From Mucilaginibacter dorajii (GTDB taxonomy: Bacteria > Bacteroidota > Bacteroidia > Sphingobacteriales > Sphingobacteriaceae): a DNA stretch of 64,000 bases. The position numbers and the translations under genes are program-made. Location of the stretch: contig NZ_JANTYS010000025.1 in assembly GCF_024808255.1 (NCBI RefSeq), positions 1 to 64,000 on the forward strand, in the 5' to 3' direction. The notes under the pieces are model-generated. The model saw nothing but the letters and a program-made list of their open reading frames with translations. It had not been told where the DNA came from and did no database searches. This document shows, one piece after another, positions 51,542 through 61,524 of the stretch; the first letter of the stretch is position 1; every line of letters starts with the position of its first letter.

Positions 51542-53749
51542 ATGCGTAAAACCTGGGCTTTATACCTGTTGATGTTGATCCCCGTTTTTTGCCTGGGTAA
51601 TAGCCGCAATTTAAGATTGGATAGCCTGAGGTCGCCGGTGCAAAAATCTATCGCCGAAAACAAAACAGCCGATACCGCTTTTATAAATAATTTAAACAAA
51701 CTGGCTAATGAATATATAGCACAGTACCCTGATAGCAGCGTCATTTATGCCCGGATGGCCATTAGCAACGCGCAGCAAATAGCCTATCAAAAAGGCACGG
51801 CCGATGCGCTTTTGGTTATTGCCACCGTGTACGTTAGCCAGGGTAAATACACCGAAGTCGGCAAAAACCTTGATGAGGCTATTGCTTTGTACACTCCTTT
51901 AAATGATCTTGTAGGACTGAGTAACTGCTATAAAATTTATGGCAACCTTTATTATCAATCAAGTAATTATGATAAAGCTTTAAATTTTTTGAATAAAGCA
52001 CTGGCTATCAAGCAAAAAATTCACGACCGGCAAGGCACCGCGCATACCTATTTAAGCATGGGCAATGTGTATGATAACCTTGGTTACCCTACCACAGCTT
52101 TAGATTATTATTTTAAAGCGCTCAATATCAATACGCAACTAAACAACAGCAAAGCCATAGCAGCTAACTACAACAACATCGGGGTTATGTTACAAAACAT
52201 GGAAATTTACCCCGAAGCGCTTAACTATTACAATAAGGCTTTAAAAACATGGAAGCAAGGGCATTCATTAGGTGGTATTGCAACTGCTTACCAAAATATA
52301 GGCGAGGTTTTGATTGCCCAGCACCGATATGATGAAGCCATAAAATACTTAACCGAATCCCAGCAAATAAACCAGAAACAGGATGACAAGGACGGAATCA
52401 GTTCTGGATGGAATGACCTTGGCGTTTGCTACCTGTACAAAAAGCTGAATGATAAGGCACTAAGCTATCTGAGCCAGGCACTAAAAATGAGCGTTGATAA
52501 CCAGTTGGATTATAACCAGGCTGCGTGTTTAACCAGTCTGGCCTTATTTTATAACGACAATAATAACAGTGCAAAGGCCTATGATTATGCTGTACAAGCC
52601 AAAACACTTGCCGATAAGATAGGAAGCGTGCTTTTGCGCTCCAACGCCCGGCTGCAACTTATTAAAGCTTTAGGCGGTTTAAGTAAATACAAAGAAGCCT
52701 TTTTGGCGCAAGCGGAGTTTGATAAAATGAAAGTTGGGGCAAAAAGGGACGAGAGCCTGCAAAAATTCACCTCTTATAACCTGGAGTATAACTTTGCCGA
52801 AAAACAAAAGCAGCAGCAAATTCAGCAACAGGCCAATGCGTTGATCTATCAGCAGCGCAGCCACGGGCAGGTGTTGTTAAACATTATTTTTGGTATTGTT
52901 ATAGCGGCCATGTTGGTTATAGTGGGCGTATACTACCGCCAAAAACTAAAGCAACTAAAGATCAACGCACAGCTTACCGAAAAAAATGAGGAGGTTATAG
53001 CCCAAAAGGCCGATCTGGATGGGCAAACCATAAAATTAAACGAACTTAACAGTTTAAAAGACCGGCTAATATCTGTTTTGGCGCATGACCTGCGGTCGCC
53101 TTTAAGTACCTTACGGGGCATGTTTAGCTTGCTGGAAGATGATAGCTTAACCAACGAAGAATTTATGGAGATGCTGCCTACGGCTTTGAAAAAGCTGGAG
53201 TACACATCAGATTTTTTAGATACCTTGTTGTTTTGGGTAAACAGCCAGATGGCCAACTTTGGCAACTCGGTGAAAAACTTCCGTATTAATGAATTGATCA
53301 ATTCAGAGATGCTGAACCATAAAGAACAGGCATCCTTAAAAGGTATCACGCTAATAGAAAATGTGCCCGATGACCTGATGGTGTTTTCTGATCCAAACTC
53401 TATTCGTATAGTTACCCGCAATTTGATCACCAATGCCATCAAGTTTTCGCGGGCCGGCGATATTATCGAAGTTTCGGCTGCCGAGCAGGATAAAAAGGTT
53501 AGGGTTATTGTAAAAGATACCGGCACCGGCATGTCGCCCAAACAGCGCAGCAAGCTTTTTAAAACCAAGGTGGATAGTAAGGTAGGAACAAAAAGCGAAT
53601 CGGGTACAGGCATGGGCCTGTTGTTTTGTAAGGACCTGGTTGAAAAATGTAATGGCGAAATTTGGGTAAACAGCATTGAAGGCGTTGGTACTTCCTTCTA
53701 TTTCACGCTTCCGCTCGCCCAAAATGCGAAAGTTCCGGTTTTGGCATAA
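51542..53749 (+). CDS. TPR sensor histidine kinase
   Basis: 735 residues. Signal peptide, eight or so TPR units (about 60-400), one membrane segment (LLNIIFGIVIAAMLVIVGVY near 445), a coiled region, then HisKA with H in LAHDLRSPLSTLRG near 515, and HATPase with RNLITNAIKFSRAG, KDTGTGMS and GTGMGLLFCKD. No receiver domain and no response regulator gene beside it, so the partner is elsewhere. The TPR region presumably faces the periplasm as sensor. Confidence 0.9.
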   Translation: MRKTWALYLLMLIPVFCLGNSRNLRLDSLRSPVQKSIAENKTADTAFINNLNKLANEYIAQYPDSSVIYARMAISNAQQIAYQKGTADALLVIATVYVSQGKYTEVGKNLDEAIALYTPLNDLVGLSNCYKIYGNLYYQSSNYDKALNFLNKALAIKQKIHDRQGTAHTYLSMGNVYDNLGYPTTALDYYFKALNINTQLNNSKAIAANYNNIGVMLQNMEIYPEALNYYNKALKTWKQGHSLGGIATAYQNIGEVLIAQHRYDEAIKYLTESQQINQKQDDKDGISSGWNDLGVCYLYKKLNDKALSYLSQALKMSVDNQLDYNQAACLTSLALFYNDNNNSAKAYDYAVQAKTLADKIGSVLLRSNARLQLIKALGGLSKYKEAFLAQAEFDKMKVGAKRDESLQKFTSYNLEYNFAEKQKQQQIQQQANALIYQQRSHGQVLLNIIFGIVIAAMLVIVGVYYRQKLKQLKINAQLTEKNEEVIAQKADLDGQTIKLNELNSLKDRLISVLAHDLRSPLSTLRGMFSLLEDDSLTNEEFMEMLPTALKKLEYTSDFLDTLLFWVNSQMANFGNSVKNFRINELINSEMLNHKEQASLKGITLIENVPDDLMVFSDPNSIRIVTRNLITNAIKFSRAGDIIEVSAAEQDKKVRVIVKDTGTGMSPKQRSKLFKTKVDSKVGTKSESGTGMGLLFCKDLVEKCNGEIWVNSIEGVGTSFYFTLPLAQNAKVPVLA

Positions 53750-53947
53750 CAGGTCCTGCGAATGTTAAAGTTCTGTTAAATATGTACGGTTTTACGTTTA
53801 GGAACAGCCAAATAAGCAAAAAAACATATTCGCTACAGAATTTAAGCTTATCTTACACCAAAGGGTAAAACATTTAGCAAGTAACATGCTTTTGGTTATA
53901 TCAATACTTACATAGTTCTTTTTTCGTTTAAATAATAAATTTTCAAT

Positions 53948-56626
53948 TTGTTACCACTTTTTAGGGCGTTCATCACATCGCCGGCTGTTAAAAGCCACAG
54001 ACTATTGGGGTCTTTAAAAATTTCACGTTTATCACGGCCAAAAGAAAGCATTTTCTTTATTTTCCTGCTGATACCTTTATTTTCTATTGCGCAACAAACC
54101 GATAGCTTAAAGACCGCTACAAATAACGCCGATAAAACATTACAATCAGCCACCCAGGTGAGTGGAACTATTAAAGACGCGGTTACCGGCAAACCACTGC
54201 CATTTATCAGCGTAAGATTTACAGGAAATGCGGGCGGCACCAGTTCAGACGTACAGGGGCAGTTTAACTTAAGCCGAACTGGCTTATATAGCAAAATTAC
54301 CTTTTCATATGTGGGTTATCAATCCCTTACAAAAGTTATAAAGCCGGGTCAGGCAAACGAGTTGCACGTTACCCTGCGCACCAGCCAAACGCAGTTAAAA
54401 GAGGTTACCGTTACTTCAACAAAAAAAGCAAAGTATCGCAATAAAGGCAATCCGGCTGTGGAGTTGATTCAACAGGTTATTGACCATAAGGCCGAAAACC
54501 GGATAGAAAGCTTTGATTATATCCAATATAAACAGTACGAGCGTACCATACTATCGGCCTTTAACCTGGCGAAAAAGTTTACCGACAGCAAGTTTTTTAC
54601 CAAGTATAAATTCCTGTTAGATACCACCCAAAAGGTTAACGGTAAAACGGAGCCATCGTTACCGTTATTTTTCACAGAGAAGCTGTCTGATATCTACTAT
54701 CGTAAGGAGCCTTCAAAAAATATCCAGGTACTGAATGCCCGCAAGGATATCAACATTATGAAGTTTATTGATACCGCCGGACTTGATGTTTTTGTAAACA
54801 GGCTTTATGGCGATAACATTGATATTTACGAGAACAACATTTTCATTATTAACAGGCAATTTTTAAGCCCTATTTCAGATCATTCGCCCAATTATTATAA
54901 GTTTTTTATTACCGATACCATCAAAACCGACAAAGGTAAACTGGTTGAGTTAAGCTTTACCCCACGTGCCAAAGGCGATTTGCTATTTGAGGGAAAGCTA
55001 CTGGTTACCTTAGATGGGCATTATGCCGTTGAGGGTTGCGAGTTAAATGTAAACAAGCTTATTAACCTTAATTTTATGCGAAGTCTGCAGGTTAAGCTCA
55101 ATTTTGAGCGACTTACAAACGGGCGCTACATTATTAAAAAGAGCGACGTAAAAGCCGATTTCGGGATTCTTAAAACCAAGGGGATTGGTATAAATGGCGA
55201 ACGGATTGTATCTTTCTCCAATTACATAATAAATCAGCCACAGGATGCCGGTTTCTATAAAGGCAAAAGTTTCCAGGTAATACAAAATCCAAGGCAGCAG
55301 GATACCGGTTATTGGAGCCATAGCCGGCCCGATACGCTTAATGCAGGCATGGCGCAGATCTACGGCAAAATAAATAAGCTGGAAAACATGCACGCTTATA
55401 AACGTGATACCTGGCTGGCGGCTACCCTTACCGGGGGGTATGCCAATTTGGGGCCGGTAGAATTAGGGCCCTTAGGTTCGCTTTATTCCTATGATACGCA
55501 GGAGGGTTCGCGCTTCCAGATAGGCGGCCGCAGCAAGCCACAATTAAGCGAGAATGTTTATTTTGGCGGATGGGCGGCCTATGGCACGCGTGATAAAGAA
55601 TTCAAATACAGCCCTAATGTTTACTTCTCCTTCAACAAAACCCCGTATTACCGCTACCCTAATAACTACCTTAAAGTAGGTTATTTATATGATGTAAATG
55701 TACCCGGTTACAATTACGCCAATACCAGTGCCCAGGCTGCACTATCGTCATTTCATAGCGGTAAAACGGATTACTGGGTGTATAGCCGCATTTTTTCGGT
55801 TGTTTATGTAAACGAGTTTGAAAATCATTTTTCATACACGCTCAGCTTCAAAAACTGGAACCAGCGGGCAGCCGGAACTTTGGTTTACCAGCTAAACGAT
55901 GCCGCTAACACCAAAGTGGGTGGATTAACCACAAGCGAAGTTGGCTTGAACCTGCGATATGCCCCTCATGAGCAAATTTTACAGGGCACCCAATATCGGC
56001 ACATTGTAGATAGTAAAAACCCCATTTTTAGCTTACAGATAGATCATGATTTTAAAGGTTTTATGAATGGTGATTATGCCTACACTAATTTTACGGGAAG
56101 GATTGATAAGCGCTTTTACCTATCGCAATTAGGTTTTGCCGATGTTACGCTGATGGGCAATTATTTAAGTGGCAAAGTGCCTTTCCCTTTACTCAATATT
56201 GCATCGGCAAACCAATCAATCGCTTATGATCCTGATGCATATAACGAGATGCACTACCTGGAGTTTGTGAGCGATCATTACGTGGGCTTTAATATTACCC
56301 AAAGTTTTAACGGCTTTTTTCTGAATAAGATCCCGCTGATTAGTCGCCTTAAGTTACGCGAGTTTTTATCATTTAAGGTATTATATGGCGGATTGCGGGC
56401 AGAAAATGATCCACTTTATTCACCAAACTTATACGTGTTGCCGGCGGCCGTTAACGGAGCCAATGGCACTTATGCCTTAGGCAATACACCATATGTAGAA
56501 GCGGGTGTAGGTATAGGCAACATTTTTAAGCTGTTACGGGTAGACCTGGTTAAAAGGTTTAATTATCTTGACCATCCGGGTACATCGGCCTATAGTATTA
56601 AATTTAGTTTAAGGCCGCATTTTTAA
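53948..56626 (+). CDS. DUF5686 outer-membrane protein with CarboxypepD_reg domain
   Basis: Up to 892 residues. No ATG lies at the start; the frame begins TTG at 53948, and TTG 54005 (LGSLKISRLSRPKESIFFI) is as good, giving a signal peptide to FSIAQQ. Residues about 65-150 form a carboxypeptidase-regulatory-like domain (VSGTIKDAVTGKPLPFISVR), then DUF5686 (KYRNKGNPAVELIQQVIDHK) and a large beta-barrel ending in RPHF. No TonB plug found. Role unknown. Confidence 0.82.
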   Translation: MLPLFRAFITSPAVKSHRLLGSLKISRLSRPKESIFFIFLLIPLFSIAQQTDSLKTATNNADKTLQSATQVSGTIKDAVTGKPLPFISVRFTGNAGGTSSDVQGQFNLSRTGLYSKITFSYVGYQSLTKVIKPGQANELHVTLRTSQTQLKEVTVTSTKKAKYRNKGNPAVELIQQVIDHKAENRIESFDYIQYKQYERTILSAFNLAKKFTDSKFFTKYKFLLDTTQKVNGKTEPSLPLFFTEKLSDIYYRKEPSKNIQVLNARKDINIMKFIDTAGLDVFVNRLYGDNIDIYENNIFIINRQFLSPISDHSPNYYKFFITDTIKTDKGKLVELSFTPRAKGDLLFEGKLLVTLDGHYAVEGCELNVNKLINLNFMRSLQVKLNFERLTNGRYIIKKSDVKADFGILKTKGIGINGERIVSFSNYIINQPQDAGFYKGKSFQVIQNPRQQDTGYWSHSRPDTLNAGMAQIYGKINKLENMHAYKRDTWLAATLTGGYANLGPVELGPLGSLYSYDTQEGSRFQIGGRSKPQLSENVYFGGWAAYGTRDKEFKYSPNVYFSFNKTPYYRYPNNYLKVGYLYDVNVPGYNYANTSAQAALSSFHSGKTDYWVYSRIFSVVYVNEFENHFSYTLSFKNWNQRAAGTLVYQLNDAANTKVGGLTTSEVGLNLRYAPHEQILQGTQYRHIVDSKNPIFSLQIDHDFKGFMNGDYAYTNFTGRIDKRFYLSQLGFADVTLMGNYLSGKVPFPLLNIASANQSIAYDPDAYNEMHYLEFVSDHYVGFNITQSFNGFFLNKIPLISRLKLREFLSFKVLYGGLRAENDPLYSPNLYVLPAAVNGANGTYALGNTPYVEAGVGIGNIFKLLRVDLVKRFNYLDHPGTSAYSIKFSLRPHF

Positions 56627-56652
56627 GCAAAGAAATCGATTTTTACATCGTG

Positions 56653-56713
56653 CAAAGATCGCCAGGACGCAAAGTAATATATTTATTTCTCTTGCGTCTT
56701 AGCGATCTTTGCG
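56653..56713. repeat. GCAAAGATCGC inverted repeat
   Basis: 21-bp arms GCAAAGATCGCCAGGACGCA and the complement of GCAAAGATCGCTAAGACGCA (two mismatches), 19-nt loop. A widespread dispersed repeat word; here it may act as terminator between convergent genes. Confidence 0.7.
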
Positions 56714-56755
56714 CGAACTTTCTTTCTCTTTTTTAGAACAATGGATGGATTCCTC

Positions 56756-57934
56756 CTATCCTCTTTTTAATTCAATCACCGTAATTTCTGGCCAAATACC
56801 CACCCTGCCTTTAAGGCCCAGGAACCCAAAGCCACGGTTAACGTAAAGGTATTTGCCGCTGTTTTGGTACAGCCCGGCCCACTGCTTGTAAATATACTTG
56901 ATAGGGCTCCATTTAAAGCCAAACAATTCGATTCCAAACTGGGCACCATGAGTGTGGCCGGATAACGTTAGGTGAATATGTTGATCATGCTCAAGGGTTA
57001 CCGCGTCCCAGTGAGATGGATCATGTGACATTAAAACTTTGAATGCATCTCCCGGAACTTTAGCCGTAGCTTTTTGCAGATCGCCATATTGATGAAAGCC
57101 ACCCGTGCCCCAATTTTCTACACCAATGAGCGATATGGATTGGTCGCCTTTTTGAATGGTAACCGCCTCGTCGAGCAGTAATTTAAAACCAATCTCTTTG
57201 TGTACTTCTTTCAGCCTAACCAGATTAAACTGTTTGTCACTCTCATGTTCCCAGCGTTTATAATCGCCGTAATCATGGTTGCCCAATACCGAAAATTTGC
57301 CCATCGGGGCCGTAAGCCTGGCAAAAGTATCAATCCACGGATCCATTTCTATGGCTTCGTTATTGACCAGGTCACCGGTAAACAGGATCACGTCGCTTTG
57401 CTGGTCGTTCACAATAGCAACACCTTTCTCTACCCCATCTTTGCTGGTAAAGCTTCCCGAGTGAATATCAGATAATTGGGTAAGGGTAAAGCCATCAAAG
57501 GCCTCGGGCAAATCGGCAAAGGTGAGTGTCTCCTTACGCACCTTGTAATAATGGCGGCCGCCGGTAAGGCCATATAATAAACCAACAAATGGAACCGCCG
57601 TCACGGCAACTGCCAGCCAGCTTACCCATTCGCTTCGCGGTGGAAAACCACGGAACAGGCGGGTAACATCTTCCAGCAATAAAACCGGTAAAGCTGCTAC
57701 CTTGGGAATAAGCGAAAGCAGCACCAATCCCATAAGCCAGGATATAAGCTTAGGCATGTTTCGGGTTGGGCTTCGGCTAAGCATAATTAATATTAAGCCA
57801 AGTACCAGGGCCAGGTCATACAGCCAATAGGCCGATAAGATTAGCGGGTTTGTTGTTAGTGTTTTTACCGCCTGATAAAAATAAGGGTCTGCAATAAATA
57901 TGATAAGCAGTATAAAAGGAACGCGTTTTTTCAT
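56756..57934 (-). CDS. Membrane metallophosphoesterase
   Basis: 392 residues. Four N-terminal membrane segments (about 1-130) then a calcineurin-like phosphoesterase: LSDIHSGSF, FTGDLVNNE, GNHDYGDY, MSHDPSHW, LSGHTHGAQFG. All metal-binding motifs are intact. Similar to YkuE-type enzymes acting on membrane or nucleotide substrates; the substrate is not known. Confidence 0.9.
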   Translation of the reverse strand: MKKRVPFILLIIFIADPYFYQAVKTLTTNPLILSAYWLYDLALVLGLILIMLSRSPTRNMPKLISWLMGLVLLSLIPKVAALPVLLLEDVTRLFRGFPPRSEWVSWLAVAVTAVPFVGLLYGLTGGRHYYKVRKETLTFADLPEAFDGFTLTQLSDIHSGSFTSKDGVEKGVAIVNDQQSDVILFTGDLVNNEAIEMDPWIDTFARLTAPMGKFSVLGNHDYGDYKRWEHESDKQFNLVRLKEVHKEIGFKLLLDEAVTIQKGDQSISLIGVENWGTGGFHQYGDLQKATAKVPGDAFKVLMSHDPSHWDAVTLEHDQHIHLTLSGHTHGAQFGIELFGFKWSPIKYIYKQWAGLYQNSGKYLYVNRGFGFLGLKGRVGIWPEITVIELKRG

Positions 57935-58021
57935 GTTGTATACCCATGCAGACGATTGAGCATGAAAAACATTTTAAGGTTGCCGAAGTTTTTTTGTAAA
58001 ATTGATGAGTAAGCCTTCAAT

Positions 58022-58483
58022 ATGCCCTACCTCGTTGAAAAAAACAATCGCCAAAACCTTCTAAATTTATTGCGAAAGCTTGAACCGGCAACACCGCCGC
58101 TTTGGGGTAAAATGAAGGCGCAGCAAATGGTAGAGCATTTGATAACCAATGTGCAATACACCAATGGCAGGCTTACATTTACCTGCGGGCTACCACCTGA
58201 AGAAGCCAACCGGTCAAAACAGCTAATGGTTTATACCAACGCGCAAATGCCGAGGGGCATTGTATTGGAAGATTTACCCGCAAGCTACGCCTATCCCTGC
58301 CTGCAGGCAGCCATTGAACAACTAATGCAGGAGCTTGATACTTTTGATCATCATTTTGAAACACCCGGCATTACCGAAGATCATTTGGGCTTTGGCAGTA
58401 TGAACTATCACGAATGGCTAATATGGCACAGCAAACATTTCACGCATCATTTTAACCAATTTGGGTTGTTGAAGGGCGAATGA
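58022..58483 (+). CDS. DinB-like / DUF1569 protein
   Basis: 153 residues. Four-helix pattern of the DinB/YfiT superfamily: WGKMKAQQMVEHLITNVQYT near residue 28, and two helices with HSKHFTHHFNQFGLL near the end. The His residues probably bind a divalent metal. Family roles include bacillithiol- or mycothiol-dependent transferases; the substrate is not known. A YtxJ gene elsewhere in the window would fit a bacillithiol user, by inference only. Confidence 0.7.
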   Translation: MPYLVEKNNRQNLLNLLRKLEPATPPLWGKMKAQQMVEHLITNVQYTNGRLTFTCGLPPEEANRSKQLMVYTNAQMPRGIVLEDLPASYAYPCLQAAIEQLMQELDTFDHHFETPGITEDHLGFGSMNYHEWLIWHSKHFTHHFNQFGLLKGE

Positions 58484-58651
58484 GGCAGTAAAAATCGGTC
58501 TTGTAATTCTACAGTTTATTCAAAAATCCAGATTCCCCCTCTCCAAAAGTCCTTGCTCCTCAATCCTAAAAATCCTTTGTCGCTCCAAACAATATGCAAC
58601 AATTTTGATTTATCCCGTTATAAGAGAACTTTTTTGCTTTATTTTGTTTCT

Positions 58652-59668
58652 ATGTTAAAAACCAGACTTGCCCTGCTTTTCATAGCATCGATAGCCTGCA
58701 GCATATCGGCACGCGCCCAGCAAACCGATTCGCTGAAAAAGGACACCATCAAAATTGATACCGCCCAGGTAAACAAGTTCCGCATCGATTCGCGGAAAGA
58801 CGCGATCCCTACCCGGGTTAGGCAAATCACTATTCAGCGCGAGCAGATACCCGTAACCATGCTTGACTACAAGGTGATTTACTGGAAAAAGACGATTACA
58901 TTCGGCTTAAACTTCAGTCAATCAGCATTCACCAATAACTATAGCGCCGGTGGTGTAAACTCCGTAGCATTGGGTACAAACTTTATATATCATACCGAAT
59001 ATAACAAAGCACCATTTAGCTATGTATCTGAACTTAACCTTACCTATGGCGTAGCAAAAAATAAAGGACAGGGTAAACGTAAAACCAACGACCGTATTTA
59101 TTTTGATAATAAACTGGCTTCGCAACTATCCAAGCATTGGTACTTTTTCGGGTCGCTAACCTTCGAATCTCAGTTTGATAAGGGGTTCAACTATAATGAC
59201 CTGGGCAACGGACAGTTTAGCTCGCAGGAGATCTCCAATTTTATGGCTCCGGGTTACCTAACCGAGTCAATAGGTTTTGAGTATAAGCCAACCGGGTATT
59301 TTGATCTGCGTTTGGGTACAGGTACAGCCAGGCAAACATTTGTGCTTGATGATAGTGTCAGAAAAGTTAATGATTACGGCGTAGGCCAAAATCATACCGT
59401 AAAAAACGACCTTGCGTTCCAGATCGTGGCGCTATTTGATAAGGATATTGCCAAAAACATCCACCTTAATACACGTTACGCGCTATTTATCCCATATAAT
59501 CAATCACCTAAATATATTACCCATCGTGTAGATGCGGTATTATCGGCGCGGGTAAACCGTTTAATAAACGTTACCATCAACGGCACTCTATTGTATGACA
59601 GGCATACCGCCAGCGCGGCACAGGGTACCGAAGGCATGGCGTTGGGAATGTTATATAGATTCCCGTAA
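58652..59668 (+). CDS. DUF3078 outer-membrane barrel
   Basis: 338 residues from the ATG at 58652 (MLKTRLALLFIASIACSISA); a start at 58553 would add an implausible 33 residues. Signal peptide ends ARAQ. The DUF3078 pattern is clear (KVIYWKKTITFGLNFSQSAF, SELNLTYGVAKNKGQGKRKT, LASQLSKHWYFFGSLTFESQ). Ends in aromatic LYRFP. Unknown function; common in Bacteroidota. Confidence 0.85.
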   Translation: MLKTRLALLFIASIACSISARAQQTDSLKKDTIKIDTAQVNKFRIDSRKDAIPTRVRQITIQREQIPVTMLDYKVIYWKKTITFGLNFSQSAFTNNYSAGGVNSVALGTNFIYHTEYNKAPFSYVSELNLTYGVAKNKGQGKRKTNDRIYFDNKLASQLSKHWYFFGSLTFESQFDKGFNYNDLGNGQFSSQEISNFMAPGYLTESIGFEYKPTGYFDLRLGTGTARQTFVLDDSVRKVNDYGVGQNHTVKNDLAFQIVALFDKDIAKNIHLNTRYALFIPYNQSPKYITHRVDAVLSARVNRLINVTINGTLLYDRHTASAAQGTEGMALGMLYRFP

Positions 59669-59682
59669 CCCGGGAATTGACT

Positions 59683-59803
59683 ATTAGACTTTTGGACAAA
59701 AGACCAAGGATTTTCTGCGCAGAATTTCGATATTTTGTATTTAAAAATCAGTCATCATAACGTTCAAGGTCCTTTGTCTGAAAGTCCTTTGTCCGAAAGT
59801 CCA
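59683..59803. repeat. AAGTCCTTTGTCC word tract upstream of ffh
   Basis: GACTTTTGGACAAAAGACCA near 59683 and, later, AAGGTCCTTTGTCTG and AAGTCCTTTGTCCG in direct tandem (59767-59797). The TTTG of the last copy serves as the -33 of ffh. Confidence 0.7.
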
Positions 59804-59818
59804 AAAACCATACCTTTG
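59788..59818 (+). promoter_or_regulatory. Canonical ffh promoter
   Basis: TTTG 59788-59791 and TACCTTTG 59811-59818, 19-nt spacing. Leader about 20 nt to the ATG at 59844. Confidence 0.8.
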
Positions 59819-59843
59819 TATCCTCAAAATTAGGACAATAATA

Positions 59844-61172
59844 ATGTTTGAAAATCTTTCGGATAAGCTTGACAGGGCCTTTAAGGTACTGAAAGGACAA
59901 GGAACTATTACAGAAATAAACGTGGCCGAAACCATGAAGGAAATTAGAAAAGCCCTTCTGGATGCCGACGTAAACTATAAAACCGCCAAAGCATTTACCG
60001 ATGATGTAAGGCAAAAAGCACTTGGTAATAACGTACTAACCTCTATATCGCCTGGTCAGTTACTTACCAAGCTCATGAGCGATGAACTTACCGAGTTAAT
60101 GGGTGGCACCACCGCCGAACTTGAACTTAAGGCATCGCCAACTATTATCCTTATTGCTGGCTTGAACGGTGCGGGTAAAACCACCTTTACCGGTAAATTG
60201 GCCAACTACTTAAAAACACAAAAAAACAAAAAGCCGTTACTGGTTGCCGATGATATTTACCGCCCTGCGGCTATTGACCAACTGCAGGTATTGGGCGAGC
60301 AGATAGGTGTACCGGTTTATGCCAACAGGGATTCAAAAGATCCGGTTGCTATCGCTCTTGAGGGTATAGCTTTAGCTAAGCAAAACGGCCATAACGTAGT
60401 TATTATTGATACCGCCGGTCGTTTAGCTATTGATGAAGCCATGATGGTGGAAATTGAAAAAGTAAAAGGCGCCGTAAAGCCACACGAGATTTTATTTGTG
60501 GTGGATTCCATGACCGGCCAGGATGCGGTTAATACCGCGAAGGTTTTCAATGATCGCCTTGACTTTACCGGTGTTGTTTTAACCAAATTAGATGGTGATA
60601 CCCGTGGTGGTGCCGCTTTGTCAATCAAATCTGTAGTTAACAAGCCTATTAAATTTATTGGTACCGGCGAGAAGATGGAAGCGCTTGACGTTTTCCACCC
60701 CGATCGTATGGCATCAAGGATCCTGGGTATGGGCGACGTGGTATCCCTGGTTGAACGCGCGCAACAGCAGTTTGACGAAAAGGAGGCTGCCGAGCTACAG
60801 AAGAAGATCCGCAAAAACAAGTTCGACTTTAATGACTTTTATAGCCAGATTCAGCAGATCAAAAAAATGGGTAACATGAAAGATCTGATGGGCATGATAC
60901 CTGGTGTTGGCAAAATGATGAAGGATGTGGAGGTGGATGACAACGCGTTTAAAGCAATTGAAGCCATCATTCAATCAATGACCCCGTTTGAAAAATCAAA
61001 CCCGGAAACCATCAACCAAAGCAGGCGCAACCGCATTGCCAAAGGATCGGGTACCGATTTGGCCGAAGTAAACCGCCTGATGAAGCAATTTGACGATATG
61101 AAAAAGGTGATGAAACAAATGAGCAACCCCGCAGCAATGGCCAGCATGATGCGCAGGATGCCAAAAATGTAG
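59844..61172 (+). CDS. ffh: Signal recognition particle protein Ffh
   Basis: 442 residues. N-domain (1-85), then the G-domain with GLNGAGKTTFTGKLANYL near residue 108, DTAGRLAIDE, and TKLDGDTRGGAALS. The M-domain from about 315 has MGNMKDLMGMIPGVGKMM and basic RRNRIAKGSG for SRP RNA. It targets nascent membrane proteins to FtsY. Intact and single, with a terminator after it. No SRP RNA gene was recognised nearby. Confidence 0.96.
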   Translation: MFENLSDKLDRAFKVLKGQGTITEINVAETMKEIRKALLDADVNYKTAKAFTDDVRQKALGNNVLTSISPGQLLTKLMSDELTELMGGTTAELELKASPTIILIAGLNGAGKTTFTGKLANYLKTQKNKKPLLVADDIYRPAAIDQLQVLGEQIGVPVYANRDSKDPVAIALEGIALAKQNGHNVVIIDTAGRLAIDEAMMVEIEKVKGAVKPHEILFVVDSMTGQDAVNTAKVFNDRLDFTGVVLTKLDGDTRGGAALSIKSVVNKPIKFIGTGEKMEALDVFHPDRMASRILGMGDVVSLVERAQQQFDEKEAAELQKKIRKNKFDFNDFYSQIQQIKKMGNMKDLMGMIPGVGKMMKDVEVDDNAFKAIEAIIQSMTPFEKSNPETINQSRRNRIAKGSGTDLAEVNRLMKQFDDMKKVMKQMSNPAAMASMMRRMPKM

Positions 61173-61213
61173 AAGCCCCCTAACCCCCTGAAGGGGGAAT
61201 ATGATAAAGTATA

Positions 61214-61244
61214 TGAAGCTCCCGGTTGTCGCCGGGGCTTTTTT
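61214..61244 (+). terminator. Terminator of ffh
   Basis: AGCTCCCGG with CCGGGGCT, then a run of T (61239-61244). One mismatch in the stem. Preceded by AGCCCCCTAACCCCCTGAAG, another copy of the CCCC-type dispersed repeat. Confidence 0.75.
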
Positions 61245-61524
61245 AGTATATCATTTTTATTTTTCCGGGCTACATCCCGCAGAGATTATAAATATACAGC
61301 CAGTGTATCACTTCTCCCCACTATCTCCAAAGGCATTTTATTCTCTTTTTTATTAAAATCGATGCAGTTTTGTATAGTATATCATACAGAATCTATTCGC
61401 TGTTCAGTCCATTCAGCATAAAAAAAACGGGTGGCATAGGCTTTGTCTGTGTAATGTCATGCTGCCAGCATAAATAAACAATGATCGGGCAGCAGTCTAA
61501 AAATTAAACTTAGAGATATTCACC
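61245..61524. other. Upstream region of the low-complexity gene
   Basis: 280 bp, AT-rich, with GTAT-N8-ATAC (61372-61387). No other gene seen. The promoter must lie here. Confidence 0.4.
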
